Shown in pieces: positions 1 to 6,191 of a DNA stretch of 11,804 nucleotides (position 1 is its first letter; every line of letters starts with the position of its first letter). The position numbers were made by a program, and so were the translations under genes. Origin of the DNA: Methylomonas sp. GTDB lineage: Bacteria; Pseudomonadota; Gammaproteobacteria; Methylococcales; Methylomonadaceae. The DNA is taken from the NCBI GenBank assembly GCA_028688235.1, contig JAQTYP010000058.1, positions 1-11,804 on the forward strand. Direction: 5' to 3'. A model generated the notes under the pieces. It was not told the DNA's origin. It saw only the letters and a list, made by a program, of their open reading frames with translations, and made no database searches.

Positions 1-237
1 AGGCTCTGGAGCGTCGTAATGGCTGACGGCTTCCGCATGGGAAGGCAACAGCAATGGAAAAACCACATAAAGCAGATAGAAAAAAATCAAAACGACGGCG
101 AAGATGATGCTTAATCCGCCGAAAACGACGGCTTGCGCCACGATTTTATCTTTGAGTAGCCGCCATCGCTGATAGGCATCGGTCGATGACAACTGCAGCA
201 GCGTCGCCTTCCTGGGAGAGGATTGTGTTTCAGACAT
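1..237 (-). CDS. pstC: Phosphate ABC transporter permease PstC, N-terminal part
   Basis: The minus strand is open from an ATG at 237 to the window edge (79 codons, beginning MSETQSSPRKATLLQ). A basic, soluble N-terminus with RWRLLKDK at about residues 24-31 is followed by a hydrophobic segment at about residues 36-63, which reads as the first transmembrane helix of an inner-membrane permease. The following stretch (SHAEAVSHYDAPEP) looks periplasmic. This pattern resembles the long PstC form found beside PstS in gammaproteobacteria, which with PstA and PstB imports inorganic phosphate. Identification rests on this N-terminus plus position directly downstream of pstS. There is no strong Shine-Dalgarno before the ATG. 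Most of the gene lies outside the window, so the permease domain cannot be checked. Confidence 0.72.
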   Translation of the reverse strand, partial: MSETQSSPRKATLLQLSSTDAYQRWRLLKDKIVAQAVVFGGLSIIFAVVLIFFYLLYVVFPLLLPSHAEAVSHYDAPEP

Positions 238-267
238 AACCAAACTTAAATGAGTAATTCGTGGCGC

Positions 268-293
268 CCTTGTAACACACTACAAGGATTATA
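268..293 (-). promoter_or_regulatory. Possible pstC promoter -10 and leader hairpin
   Basis: On the minus strand a perfect TATAAT lies at 293-288, just downstream of the pstS terminator. It is followed by a 7-bp inverted repeat (CCTTGTA at 268-274, TACAAGG at 281-287, 6-base loop) in what would be the pstC leader. No convincing -35 box is present at 16-18 bp spacing, so a separate pstC promoter is only a suggestion. Confidence 0.25.
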
Positions 294-297
294 AGAA

Positions 298-336
298 CAA
301 AAAAGCCGACAAATCACCTGGGTAATTTATCGGCTT
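298..336 (-). terminator. Rho-independent terminator between pstS and pstC
   Basis: On the minus strand, AAGCCGATAAAT (336-325) pairs with ATTTGTCGGCTT (314-303) around a 10-base loop and is followed by six T residues (304-299). The one non-Watson-Crick position is a G.U wobble only when read as minus-strand RNA; on the plus strand it would be a C.A mismatch. The element is therefore oriented to terminate pstS transcripts. Located about 100 bases after the pstS stop and before pstC, it probably lets only part of the transcription continue, giving more of the abundant binding protein than of the permease. Confidence 0.85.
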
Positions 337-441
337 CATGAGCCCTGCAAAATCGATCGACGCTTTCGAGCTATAGATTTTGCCAAAAATTCCTACGGCA
401 TCCCTGCCCGGTTTCTCCCTACATCACTCTTCCTTGAATGA

Positions 442-1431
442 TTATTGAATCAAGCTCAGCGCTTTTTCCGCGACTTTTGCAGGCATCGGGATGTAGCCAT
501 CCTTGATGACCACTTGTTGGCCTGTTTTCGACAATACCATTTTGATGAACTCTTTTTCCAGCGGTGCCAACGGCTCGTTAGGCTTTTTGTTCACATAGAT
601 GTACAAATAACGGGCCAAAGGATAAGCACCTGAGATCGCGTTTTCGCCATTCGCTTCGACGAATGGCGCTCCGTCCTTGGCGGCAAGAGGAATTGCCCTT
701 ACGCCGGAAGTCGAATAGCCTATGCCGGAGTAACCGATGCCGTTGTTGGACGAAGTCACCGCCTGTACCACGGAAGCCGAACCCGGTTGCTCGTTCACGT
801 TGCTTTTGAAATCACCTTTACACAACGCTTCTTCCTTGAAGAAACCGTAGGTGCCGGATACCGAGTTACGTCCATATAATTGTATGGGCTTGCCAGCCCA
901 GCCGCCAGTCAAACCTGCTTGACCCCAGTTTTCGATGTCCGTCGCTTGGCCGCATTTGCGGGTGGATGAAAAAATTGCGTCGACTTGCGGGATACTCAAG
1001 CCTTTAACTGGATTATCTTTGTTGACGAATACGGCCAAGGCGTCGATCGCGACTGGAATGGCGGTGGGTTTATAGCCGTATTTGCTTTCGAAATCGTCGA
1101 TTTCGTTGTCTTTCATTTTACGGCTCATAGGCCCCAAGTTGGAAGTGCCTTCGGTCAGGGCCGGTGGCGCCGTAGAAGAACCCGCCGCTTGAATCTGAAT
1201 ATTGACGTTGGGATACAACTTGCCGAACTCTTCCGCCCACAGCGTCATCAGGTTGGCCAAGGTATCGGAACCGACACTGGAAATGTTGCCGGCTACGCCA
1301 CTGGCGGCCGCATATTCGGCTAGAGCAGGATCAACCGAAGCGGGTGCGGCTGCCGCGCCAGTCGCGATAAACGCCGTAGAAGCAAAGCCAAAACCCAATA
1401 GTAGTGACTTCAGCTGAAATGTTCTTTTCAT
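442..1431 (-). CDS. pstS: Periplasmic phosphate-binding protein PstS
   Basis: This encodes a 329-residue protein that binds inorganic phosphate in the periplasm and delivers it to the PstCAB transporter. It starts with a typical Sec signal peptide (MKRTFQLKSLLLGFGFASTA, then IATGAAAA; cleavage likely near residue 29). The phosphate-binding signature segments of the family are visible: SVGSDTL (about 52-58), AAGSSTAP (82-89), GTSNLGPMSR, and RNSVSGTYG (188-196). The reading frame extends 12 bases further up to a TTG at 1443, but the ATG at 1431 is preferred because it gives the clean MKRTFQ signal start; a modest GAGAA precedes it. Two tandem Pho box units lie upstream, so induction by phosphate starvation through PhoB is expected. 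folA is upstream on the same strand and pstC downstream. Confidence 0.95.
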   Translation of the reverse strand: MKRTFQLKSLLLGFGFASTAFIATGAAAAPASVDPALAEYAAASGVAGNISSVGSDTLANLMTLWAEEFGKLYPNVNIQIQAAGSSTAPPALTEGTSNLGPMSRKMKDNEIDDFESKYGYKPTAIPVAIDALAVFVNKDNPVKGLSIPQVDAIFSSTRKCGQATDIENWGQAGLTGGWAGKPIQLYGRNSVSGTYGFFKEEALCKGDFKSNVNEQPGSASVVQAVTSSNNGIGYSGIGYSTSGVRAIPLAAKDGAPFVEANGENAISGAYPLARYLYIYVNKKPNEPLAPLEKEFIKMVLSKTGQQVVIKDGYIPMPAKVAEKALSLIQ

Positions 1432-1482
1432 ATTATTTCTCAATCTAATGTTAAAAAACAGAAACTATGTTGCCGTTCGAGC

Positions 1483-1522
1483 ATGACAATAGTATGAAGC
1501 AAATATGACAGTTTTGTGACAA
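1483..1522 (-). promoter_or_regulatory. Tandem Pho box (PhoB binding sites) of the pstS promoter
   Basis: Read on the minus strand, 1522-1505 is TTGTCACAAAACTGTCAT, which differs from the enterobacterial Pho box CTGTCATAAAACTGTCAT at two positions. Four half-sites start at exact 11-bp intervals: TGTCAC (1516-1521), TGTCAT (1505-1510), CTTCAT (1494-1499, weaker) and TGTCAT (1483-1488). An 11-bp repeat period is the known arrangement for PhoB dimers. A CATACT sequence at 1496-1491 could be the -10 hexamer of a PhoB-dependent promoter. The upstream unit matches better than the downstream one. Confidence 0.85.
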
Positions 1523-1582
1523 TACCAAATCCTGAGTGCTTTGGACGCCGCGTTACCACACCTTTGGCCAGTTTAGCTCGGC

Positions 1583-2077
1583 CTATTGACACTCGATCCT
1601 TGCGAATTTCAAGAAACTATAGGAATAGTCGACGCGCGGATCGTCCTCGACATCTACCCTAGCGATTTCCCGCCAGCCCGCATAATCGACTTCCGGAAAG
1701 TAAGTATCGCCTTCGAAGTTTCGATTAATCAAGGTCAAGTACAAATAATCGGCCTTGGGCAACAGGGCTTCGTAAAGAGTAGCGCCGCCTATCACGAATA
1801 GTTCTTCGCATCCGGACGCATAAGTCAAGCCGCTTTCGATATCGCCGAATATCCTGCAACCGGCGCGCGAATAATCCGGATTGCGACTGATGACCAGATT
1901 CTCCCGACCGGGTAACGGCCTTCCTATCGCATCGAAAGTTTTGCGCCCCATCATGATAGGATTACCCATCGTAATTTGCTTGAAACGCTGTAAATCAGCC
2001 GACAAATGCCAAGGCATTTGGCCGTTAAGGCCAATAACGCGATTGCTGGACATCGCGACGATCAGTGAAATTTTCAT
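1583..2077 (-). CDS. folA: Dihydrofolate reductase
   Basis: This 164-residue protein has the normal bacterial DHFR length. It reduces dihydrofolate to tetrahydrofolate with NADPH in the cytoplasm, supplying one-carbon carriers for thymidylate, purine and methionine synthesis. Family hallmarks in order: ISLIVAMSSNRVIG at the N-terminus, MPWHLSADLQRFK (residues 21-33) with the catalytic acid at Asp28 and the PW pair, MMGRKTFDAIGRPLPGR (42-58) for cofactor and substrate binding, VIGGATLYEALLP (95-107), and DTYFPEV (124-130). The ATG at 2077 gives the standard N-terminus; the Shine-Dalgarno is weak. An unusual hairpin (2088-2126) lies just upstream, shared with the divergent asparaginase gene. 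No clear terminator follows, so readthrough toward pstS is possible. Confidence 0.97.
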   Translation of the reverse strand: MKISLIVAMSSNRVIGLNGQMPWHLSADLQRFKQITMGNPIMMGRKTFDAIGRPLPGRENLVISRNPDYSRAGCRIFGDIESGLTYASGCEELFVIGGATLYEALLPKADYLYLTLINRNFEGDTYFPEVDYAGWREIARVDVEDDPRVDYSYSFLKFARIECQ

Positions 2078-2087
2078 GATTTGTGTT

Positions 2088-2134
2088 TAAGATGCGCTGC
2101 TGGTTTATTTCAGGCCGCGCATCTTACTCTTTTT
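2088..2134. promoter_or_regulatory. Hairpin plus T-run in the folA/asparaginase divergent gap
   Basis: TAAGATGCGC (2088-2097) and GCGCATCTTA (2117-2126) form a perfect 10-bp inverted repeat; an inner CTG/CAG pair can extend it around an AT-rich loop. On the plus strand it is followed by CTCTTTTT, which ends immediately before the asparaginase ATG at 2135, giving the form of an intrinsic terminator or attenuator. On the minus strand the same stem lies about 10 bases before the folA ATG. It could also be an operator for a dimeric repressor controlling both genes. A weak plus-strand promoter candidate overlaps it (TTGTGT 2081-2086, TTTATT 2104-2109). Which of these roles is real cannot be decided from sequence. 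Confidence 0.6.
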
Positions 2135-3145
2135 ATGACTGACATATTATTGGTTTTTACCGGCGGAACGATAGGTTCGCAATTGGCGGGCGACACCATA
2201 GACACCGACGAATCCGCCGGTTTCAAGCTCATCAGTTTGTTTCGGAAGTTCGACACGGGGCAAGACCGGATTAACTTCAAAACTCTACAACCCGTACAAA
2301 TCCTCAGTGAAAACCTGCATCCTTCGGTCTGGTACGACATGATATCGGCGATCGAAGCAGAGGAGCTTTCCCGATATGACGGCGTCATCGTCACCCACGG
2401 CACCGACACCCTGGCCTATACCGCAGCAATATTCGGGCTTTATTTCTCCGGACTCGACATCCCGATGCTGTTGGTGTCCAGCGACTTGCCGCTGGATAAT
2501 CCCGCCGCCAATGGCCTCAAAAACTTTTTATGTGCAGTGGAATATATCCGCCAGCGGAAAAAACCCGGCGTCTTCGTGCCATATAGAAATCCCGGCATGG
2601 CGATGCATATCCATATCGCCACGCGCCTTAGTTCCTGCCTGCCGTTATCCTCAGACTTTATCAGCGTACAAAACAAGGTTTACCAGACTTTCGAAAACGG
2701 CGAATTTGTACAACATCACGAACGACTGCCGGTTCGAGTGCGCAGGCACCGGCTTAAGCCGCGCTTTGGAAAGATACTGTTAATCAGGCCCTATCCAGGG
2801 CTGGATTACGACCATTTCAATCTGGATGAAATCGACGCCGTGCTGCACGATCTTTATCATTCGGGCACGGCGTGCGTTTCGGAACGATGGGGAATGCGAC
2901 ACAACTTGATCGCATTCAGTCGCCGATGCCAACGGCGAAACATTCCTTTATACCTGGCCCCCGCCGTCAGATCCGATGCCGCCTATAGTTCGACCAAAGC
3001 ATTATTGGCGCACGGCGCCAAAATGATTTGGAATATCTCGCTCGAAACCGTCTACGCCAAATTAGCGCTGGCCTACGGCAATTTCGACGACGACAATGAC
3101 ATAGCCGCCTTCATCGAGCAGGATATTGCCGATGAACACGTCTAA
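2135..3145 (+). CDS. L-asparaginase family protein
   Basis: This encodes a 336-residue protein of the bacterial asparaginase/glutaminase family, which hydrolyses L-asparagine to aspartate and ammonia. The two active-site threonine motifs are present: FTGGTIGS (residues 8-15, nucleophile Thr12) and THGTDTLAY with Thr90-Asp91. LSENLHP (about 57-63) supplies the substrate-binding Ser58 region. A C-terminal domain with SSTKALLAHGAKMIW and ISLETVYAKLALAYG matches the small domain of the family. There is no signal peptide, which suggests a cytoplasmic enzyme. The frame is open further upstream to a TTG at 2081, but the ATG at 2135 places the conserved first strand at the N-terminus as in the family. 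No Shine-Dalgarno is visible and the ATG abuts a terminator-like hairpin. Substrate preference cannot be read from sequence. Confidence 0.88.
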   Translation: MTDILLVFTGGTIGSQLAGDTIDTDESAGFKLISLFRKFDTGQDRINFKTLQPVQILSENLHPSVWYDMISAIEAEELSRYDGVIVTHGTDTLAYTAAIFGLYFSGLDIPMLLVSSDLPLDNPAANGLKNFLCAVEYIRQRKKPGVFVPYRNPGMAMHIHIATRLSSCLPLSSDFISVQNKVYQTFENGEFVQHHERLPVRVRRHRLKPRFGKILLIRPYPGLDYDHFNLDEIDAVLHDLYHSGTACVSERWGMRHNLIAFSRRCQRRNIPLYLAPAVRSDAAYSSTKALLAHGAKMIWNISLETVYAKLALAYGNFDDDNDIAAFIEQDIADEHV

Positions 3146-3160
3146 ATTTGCTTTCAGTTA

Positions 3161-3189
3161 GTGAACATCGATTAAAAACCTAGTAAAAT
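3161..3189 (+). promoter_or_regulatory. Likely tRNA-Pro promoter
   Basis: TAAAAT at 3184-3189 is a good -10 hexamer 27 bases before the mature tRNA 5' end. It is followed by a GC-rich stretch (GCACGCG) resembling the discriminator of stringently controlled stable-RNA promoters. The -35 candidate, GTGAAC at 3161-3166 with 17-bp spacing, is weak. Transcription would start around 3196. Confidence 0.45.
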
Positions 3190-3216
3190 AGCACGCGTAT
3201 TCCAACGTGAATCAAA

Positions 3217-3293
3217 CGGAGTGTAGCTCAGCTTGGTAGAGCACTGCCTTCGGGAGGCAGGGGCCGGAGGTTCGAATCCTCTCACTCCGACCA
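3217..3293 (+). tRNA. tRNA-Pro (anticodon CGG)
   Basis: The 77-base sequence folds as a full cloverleaf. The acceptor stem pairs CGGAGTG with CACTCCG, with the C1-G72 pair usual for proline tRNAs and discriminator A3290. The D arm is GCTC/GAGC. The anticodon arm CTGCC-TTCGGGA-GGCAG puts CGG at positions 34-36, reading CCG codons. The T arm is GGAGG-TTCGAAT-CCTCT with one G.U pair. CCA is encoded at 3291-3293. It stands alone, between the asparaginase gene and the restriction-modification region. tRNA 3' ends are common integration sites for islands, but no integrase or second copy of the 3' end is visible in the window. Confidence 0.97.
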
Positions 3294-3318
3294 TTAAAAT
3301 CAATGGTTTATTGGTTTT
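3290..3318 (+). terminator. Weak terminator-like hairpin after tRNA-Pro
   Basis: ACCATT (3290-3295) pairs with AATGGT (3302-3307) around a 6-base loop and is followed by the U-rich TTATTGGTTTT. The stem overlaps the mature tRNA CCA end and is AT-rich, so it would be a weak terminator at best. Confidence 0.25.
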
Positions 3319-3790
3319 ATCGCTTTATTAGAAAGCATTAATGTGAAAAATAAGTGAAAAAACAATCCTGGACACGATTGGATTTAAGCTGCGAAGTGGT
3401 TTGCATCTAACGCAAACTAAAACGAAAAACCATTTCCTTTTTCACCGTGCTCATGCACATTCCTTCAAACTAACCATTGTTCTTTGCAAAGGTTTTAAGT
3501 GTTTTAGGGTAATTATTCCGTTACGCCACAGTTACCCTCGAAAGCCATGCCGCTTCCAATATCAATCATCTCCCTCTCACGATTCAACCTTGCGCTAAGG
3601 CGCCAGATTCGCCATTATTCACCACTTAGCGCTTGCTGAGCCGAAATAACCAGCATCAAGCCCCCATCCGCCTTTATGCAGCGGCAGATGGATGCTTGAA
3701 ATGCCACAACACGCAACCCACAAAAACCCTGTACATTTAGCCGACACCCTGACTGTACAGACCCAACGGAATACGAGCTATTTAGGAACC
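3294..3790. other. Intergenic region between tRNA-Pro and hsdM
   Basis: About 500 bases hold no gene I can support; the short open frames here lack family resemblance and good start signals. Structures seen: a short inverted repeat GTTTGC (3399-3404)/GCAAAC (3412-3417); a perfect 8-bp repeat GCGCTAAG (3592-3599)/CTTAGCGC (3625-3632) with a nested GGCG/CGCC pair inside; and a hairpin at 3664-3691 (CCAT+CCGC against GCGG+ATGG with a 3-base bulge) about 100 bases before hsdM. No convincing promoter for the hsd operon was found. The composition is more AT-rich than the flanking genes in its first half, consistent with a junction to acquired DNA. Confidence 0.6.
3592..3632. repeat. Inverted repeat upstream of hsdM
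   Basis: GCGCTAAG at 3592-3599 and CTTAGCGC at 3625-3632 are perfect inverse complements separated by 25 bases. The loop contains an alternative smaller stem, GGCG (3599-3602) with CGCC (3610-3613). No T-run follows on either strand, so this is not a standard terminator. It could be an operator or part of the boundary of the acquired region; no function is assigned. Confidence 0.5.
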
Positions 3791-5845
3791 ATGGCCGACA
3801 ATCAAAACATCCTGCAATACGAATCCAAAATCTGGGCAACCGCCGATCTGCTGAGAGGTTGCGGCATCAAGGAATCCGAATGGCCGTCGTTCATGATGCC
3901 GTTCTTTGCCCTGGTCATGATCGAAAGCAGACTGATTCGGATGCTGGACGACATGAAAGTCGAATATGGCGCAGACACCTTGGCGGAGATGGATCAGGAC
4001 GATTTCATCGGCATGATCCGCGACAAGGGCCAGGGTTACAACGTCTATATCTTCGAGCGCCACAAAACCCTGAAAGATATTTGCGCCAACGACAAATCCT
4101 TCGAGATTGACTTTGACGCCTATTTGCACGGCTTCGACGGTGAAACCAAAGACCTGCTGGGCGTAGATGCCAGCGAAGGCGAGAAGTTTTTGGACATCAA
4201 AGGCGTCATTACCAAACTCAAAGCCAAGAAAGTGCTGTTGGGTTACACCAAGGAATGGAGCGAAATCGACCTCAAGCCCTTCAACAACTCGGAAATCACC
4301 ACGCTGGAAGAACACATCAAGCGTAAATGGGCGGACATTTCCGCCGAAACCGCCGGGGAGCAATACACTCCGGATGACGTGATTGGCCTGATTGCCGAAA
4401 TTATCGCCTCCAAGATTCAGCCCTCCGAGAAACTGTTAAAGCTGTACGACTGCAGTTGCGGCGGCGGCAACATGCTGTTTGGCGTGGAAGACCGAATCAG
4501 CGAGAAGGTCCAGCGCCTGACGCAGACCTTCGGCCAGGACTGGAATGATGCGCTTTACGCCTTGGCCAAGATCGAAAGCCGGTTTCGGATCGATTCCAAA
4601 ATCGAGCACGGCAACACCCTGACCGACGACAAATTCTATAACGAAGAATTTGACGTCGTGGTCGCCAATCCACCCTATGGCGTCAGCTGGAAAGGCTATC
4701 AAAAAGACATTCTCAACGACAAAACCGGCCGCTTCAAATTCATCCCGTCCATCTCCGACGGCCAATTGCTGTTCATGCAGCACCTGATCGCCAAGCTCGA
4801 TGCCACCGGCATGGGCGTGGTGGTTCACAACGGCTCGACCTTGTTTTCCGGCGATGCCGGTTCCGCCGAAAGCAATATCCGTAAATGGATGCTGGATACC
4901 GATGTTGTCGAGGCCATCATTCAGCTGCCGACCGACGAGTTTTTCAACACCGGCATTTATACCTATCTGTGGGTACTCAATAAAAACAAGGACGCCGCTC
5001 GTAAAGATAAAGTGATGCTGATCAACGCCAGCGAGAAATTCAAACCGCTGAAGAAAAGCAAAGGCTCCAAGCGCAAGGAAGTGGACGAGCAAAGCCGCCT
5101 GGAGATCGTGGAAACGCTGGCGGCGTTTGTAGACAATGACTATGCCCGCGTCTTTGAAAAGGAATATTTCTACTTCAACAAACAGGCCATCCTGCTCACA
5201 AATGTTGACAGCAACGGCAGAAGCTTTGAAGCGCAACTGGCGGACGGCAAGAAAAGCCTGAAACTAAAGCCGATCAAGCTGGACAACGGCGAACGCACTC
5301 TAACCGATTTTGACATTACCAGTTTCGACGCCGGGCAATTTGTCTCCCTGGCCGATTACTTTGAAAACGACATCAAGCCGTTTGCCGCCGGGTTGGATTA
5401 CAAGGAACAGCCTGTGGTCATCACCACTGCAAAAGCACAATACCGCTTTGATAACGACAGGGAAACCCTGCTTAAAATCGAGAACGACCAAGTGGAAGAA
5501 CTGGGCTGCGGCAAGATCGTAGTCAAAGCCAGCCTGAAAAACGCCAATCGCAGCCAGCCGGAACGCATCGAAATCACCGTCGAACTCACCCCGGACACCC
5601 AGAAAGATTACGAGATCATCCCGTTTCATAAATACGAGGCCGACAACCAACAGGCGATTGCCGCCTTCATGGCCAAATACATCAGCAAGCCGTTCGAATA
5701 TCTGGAAAACGTGGTCGGCGTGGAAATCAACTTCAATAAGGTGTTTTATAAGCCTGAAAAACTGCGGCCGGTCGGCGATATTCTGGCCGACATCCGGCAA
5801 CTGGACCAACAACTACAGCAATTGGAAAAGGAGTTATTACTATGA
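3791..5845 (+). CDS. hsdM: Type I restriction-modification DNA methyltransferase subunit HsdM
   Basis: This encodes a 684-residue N6-adenine methyltransferase subunit that, with HsdS, methylates host sites using S-adenosylmethionine and, with HsdR, forms the restriction complex. An N-terminal helical domain (ATADLLRGCGI..., residues about 15-140) precedes the catalytic domain. Motif I for SAM binding is DCSCGGGNMLFG (from about 220), a cysteine-rich variant of the usual form. The catalytic motif IV is NPPYG (293-297). IIQLPTDEFFNTGIYTYLWVL (about 376 onward) is a conserved family segment. The C-terminal coiled tail RPVGDILADIRQLDQQLQQL is the part that contacts HsdS. The ATG at 3791 is preferred, with AGGA just before it and alignment to the usual N-terminus; ATGs at 3692 and 3701 are open alternatives. 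The stop overlaps the vapB start (ATGA). It is longer than the classical HsdM of about 500-530 residues. Confidence 0.92.
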   Translation: MADNQNILQYESKIWATADLLRGCGIKESEWPSFMMPFFALVMIESRLIRMLDDMKVEYGADTLAEMDQDDFIGMIRDKGQGYNVYIFERHKTLKDICANDKSFEIDFDAYLHGFDGETKDLLGVDASEGEKFLDIKGVITKLKAKKVLLGYTKEWSEIDLKPFNNSEITTLEEHIKRKWADISAETAGEQYTPDDVIGLIAEIIASKIQPSEKLLKLYDCSCGGGNMLFGVEDRISEKVQRLTQTFGQDWNDALYALAKIESRFRIDSKIEHGNTLTDDKFYNEEFDVVVANPPYGVSWKGYQKDILNDKTGRFKFIPSISDGQLLFMQHLIAKLDATGMGVVVHNGSTLFSGDAGSAESNIRKWMLDTDVVEAIIQLPTDEFFNTGIYTYLWVLNKNKDAARKDKVMLINASEKFKPLKKSKGSKRKEVDEQSRLEIVETLAAFVDNDYARVFEKEYFYFNKQAILLTNVDSNGRSFEAQLADGKKSLKLKPIKLDNGERTLTDFDITSFDAGQFVSLADYFENDIKPFAAGLDYKEQPVVITTAKAQYRFDNDRETLLKIENDQVEELGCGKIVVKASLKNANRSQPERIEITVELTPDTQKDYEIIPFHKYEADNQQAIAAFMAKYISKPFEYLENVVGVEINFNKVFYKPEKLRPVGDILADIRQLDQQLQQLEKELLL
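5767..5793 (+). repeat. 27-bp direct repeat, copy 1 (in hsdM 3' end)
   Basis: This is identical base for base to 6113-6139 and encodes the RPVGDILADI segment of the HsdM tail. The two copies are 346 bp apart and lie in frame-equivalent positions. After the repeat the two tails both run 52 bases to a CTATGA stop/start overlap but share only about 32 of 52 bases, so they come from different hsdM alleles. Confidence 0.95.
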
Positions 5846-6057
5846 CAACCTTAACCCTTGACGATAATTTGATTAAAAAAGTGCTGGATAAAAGCCATTA
5901 TCAAAGCGCCGAAGAAGCCGTGACCTATGTGTTGTCCAATTACCTGCTGCAAAAACCCATGACAATCAGCTCGTTGCTGGCCATGCCGGACGCGGCGGAC
6001 ATTGACTTCAATCCGCCAAAATTGAACACGCTGCTCAAGCCCGCGGATTTATCATGA
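5842..6057 (+). CDS. VapB-like antitoxin
   Basis: This is a 71-residue protein starting MTTLTLDDNLIKKVLDKSHY and ending ADIDFNPPKLNTLLKPADLS. The N-terminal DNA-binding-like half (YQSAEEAVTYVL) and the C-terminal ADIxFxPPxL...PADLS tail are typical of antitoxins paired with PIN-domain VapC/FitB ribonuclease toxins; the tail normally wraps the toxin's active site. The next frame does start like VapC, which supports the call. Its ATG overlaps the hsdM stop as ATGA, and AAGGAG (5828-5833) gives a good ribosome site. Its own stop overlaps the vapC' start the same way. The gene looks intact although its toxin is not. Confidence 0.8.
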   Translation: MTTLTLDDNLIKKVLDKSHYQSAEEAVTYVLSNYLLQKPMTISSLLAMPDAADIDFNPPKLNTLLKPADLS

Positions 6058-6191
6058 ATTATTTGTTGGACACCAACGTTGTTTCTGAATTAGGGAAGCC
6101 GGAAACACCCAAGCCGGTCGGCGATATTCTGGCCGACATTGCCAAGCTGGATGAACAAATCAAGGCTTTGGAAGCAGGGTTGGTACTATGA
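6054..6191 (+). pseudogene. Truncated VapC toxin fused to a second HsdM C-terminus
   Basis: The 45-codon frame begins MNYLLDTNVVSELGKPE, the canonical first strand of a VapC PIN-domain ribonuclease with its first acidic residue (Asp6), then switches to KPVGDILADIAKLDEQIKAL, an HsdM C-terminal tail. The other PIN-domain acidic residues and about 100 residues are missing, so no nuclease activity is expected. The switch falls at the 27-bp direct repeat shared with hsdM. It starts inside the vapB stop (ATGA 6054-6057) and stops inside the hsdS start (ATGA 6188-6191), so it may still be translated and couple vapB to hsdS. AGGG (6176-6179) precedes hsdS. The tail was probably the true end of the hsdM that originally preceded this hsdS. 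Confidence 0.85.
6113..6139 (+). repeat. 27-bp direct repeat, copy 2 (in vapC' fusion)
   Basis: This is the perfect partner of 5767-5793. The stretch between the copies holds the present hsdM tail, vapB and the vapC start. Exact recombination between the copies would delete 346 bp and leave an open hsdM with the second tail, joined to hsdS by the ATGA overlap. Confidence 0.95.

Noticed and set aside
1549..1582. Terminator after folA
   Set aside because: Only a 4-bp GGCC/GGCC stem is found with no T-run on the minus strand.
3401..3598. 65-codon open frame after the tRNA
   Set aside because: No ribosome site, no recognisable family, unusual amino-acid content (many His, Lys, Ser); treated as non-coding.
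3592..3632. Possible integron attC-like site from the nested inverted repeats
   Set aside because: The RYYYAAC/GTTRRRY core boxes are absent and no integrase or cassette is seen.
4436..5236. Long antisense open frame (266 codons) across hsdM
   Set aside because: It lies opposite a gene with clear methyltransferase motifs, has no family resemblance or start signals, and reflects codon bias of the plus-strand gene.
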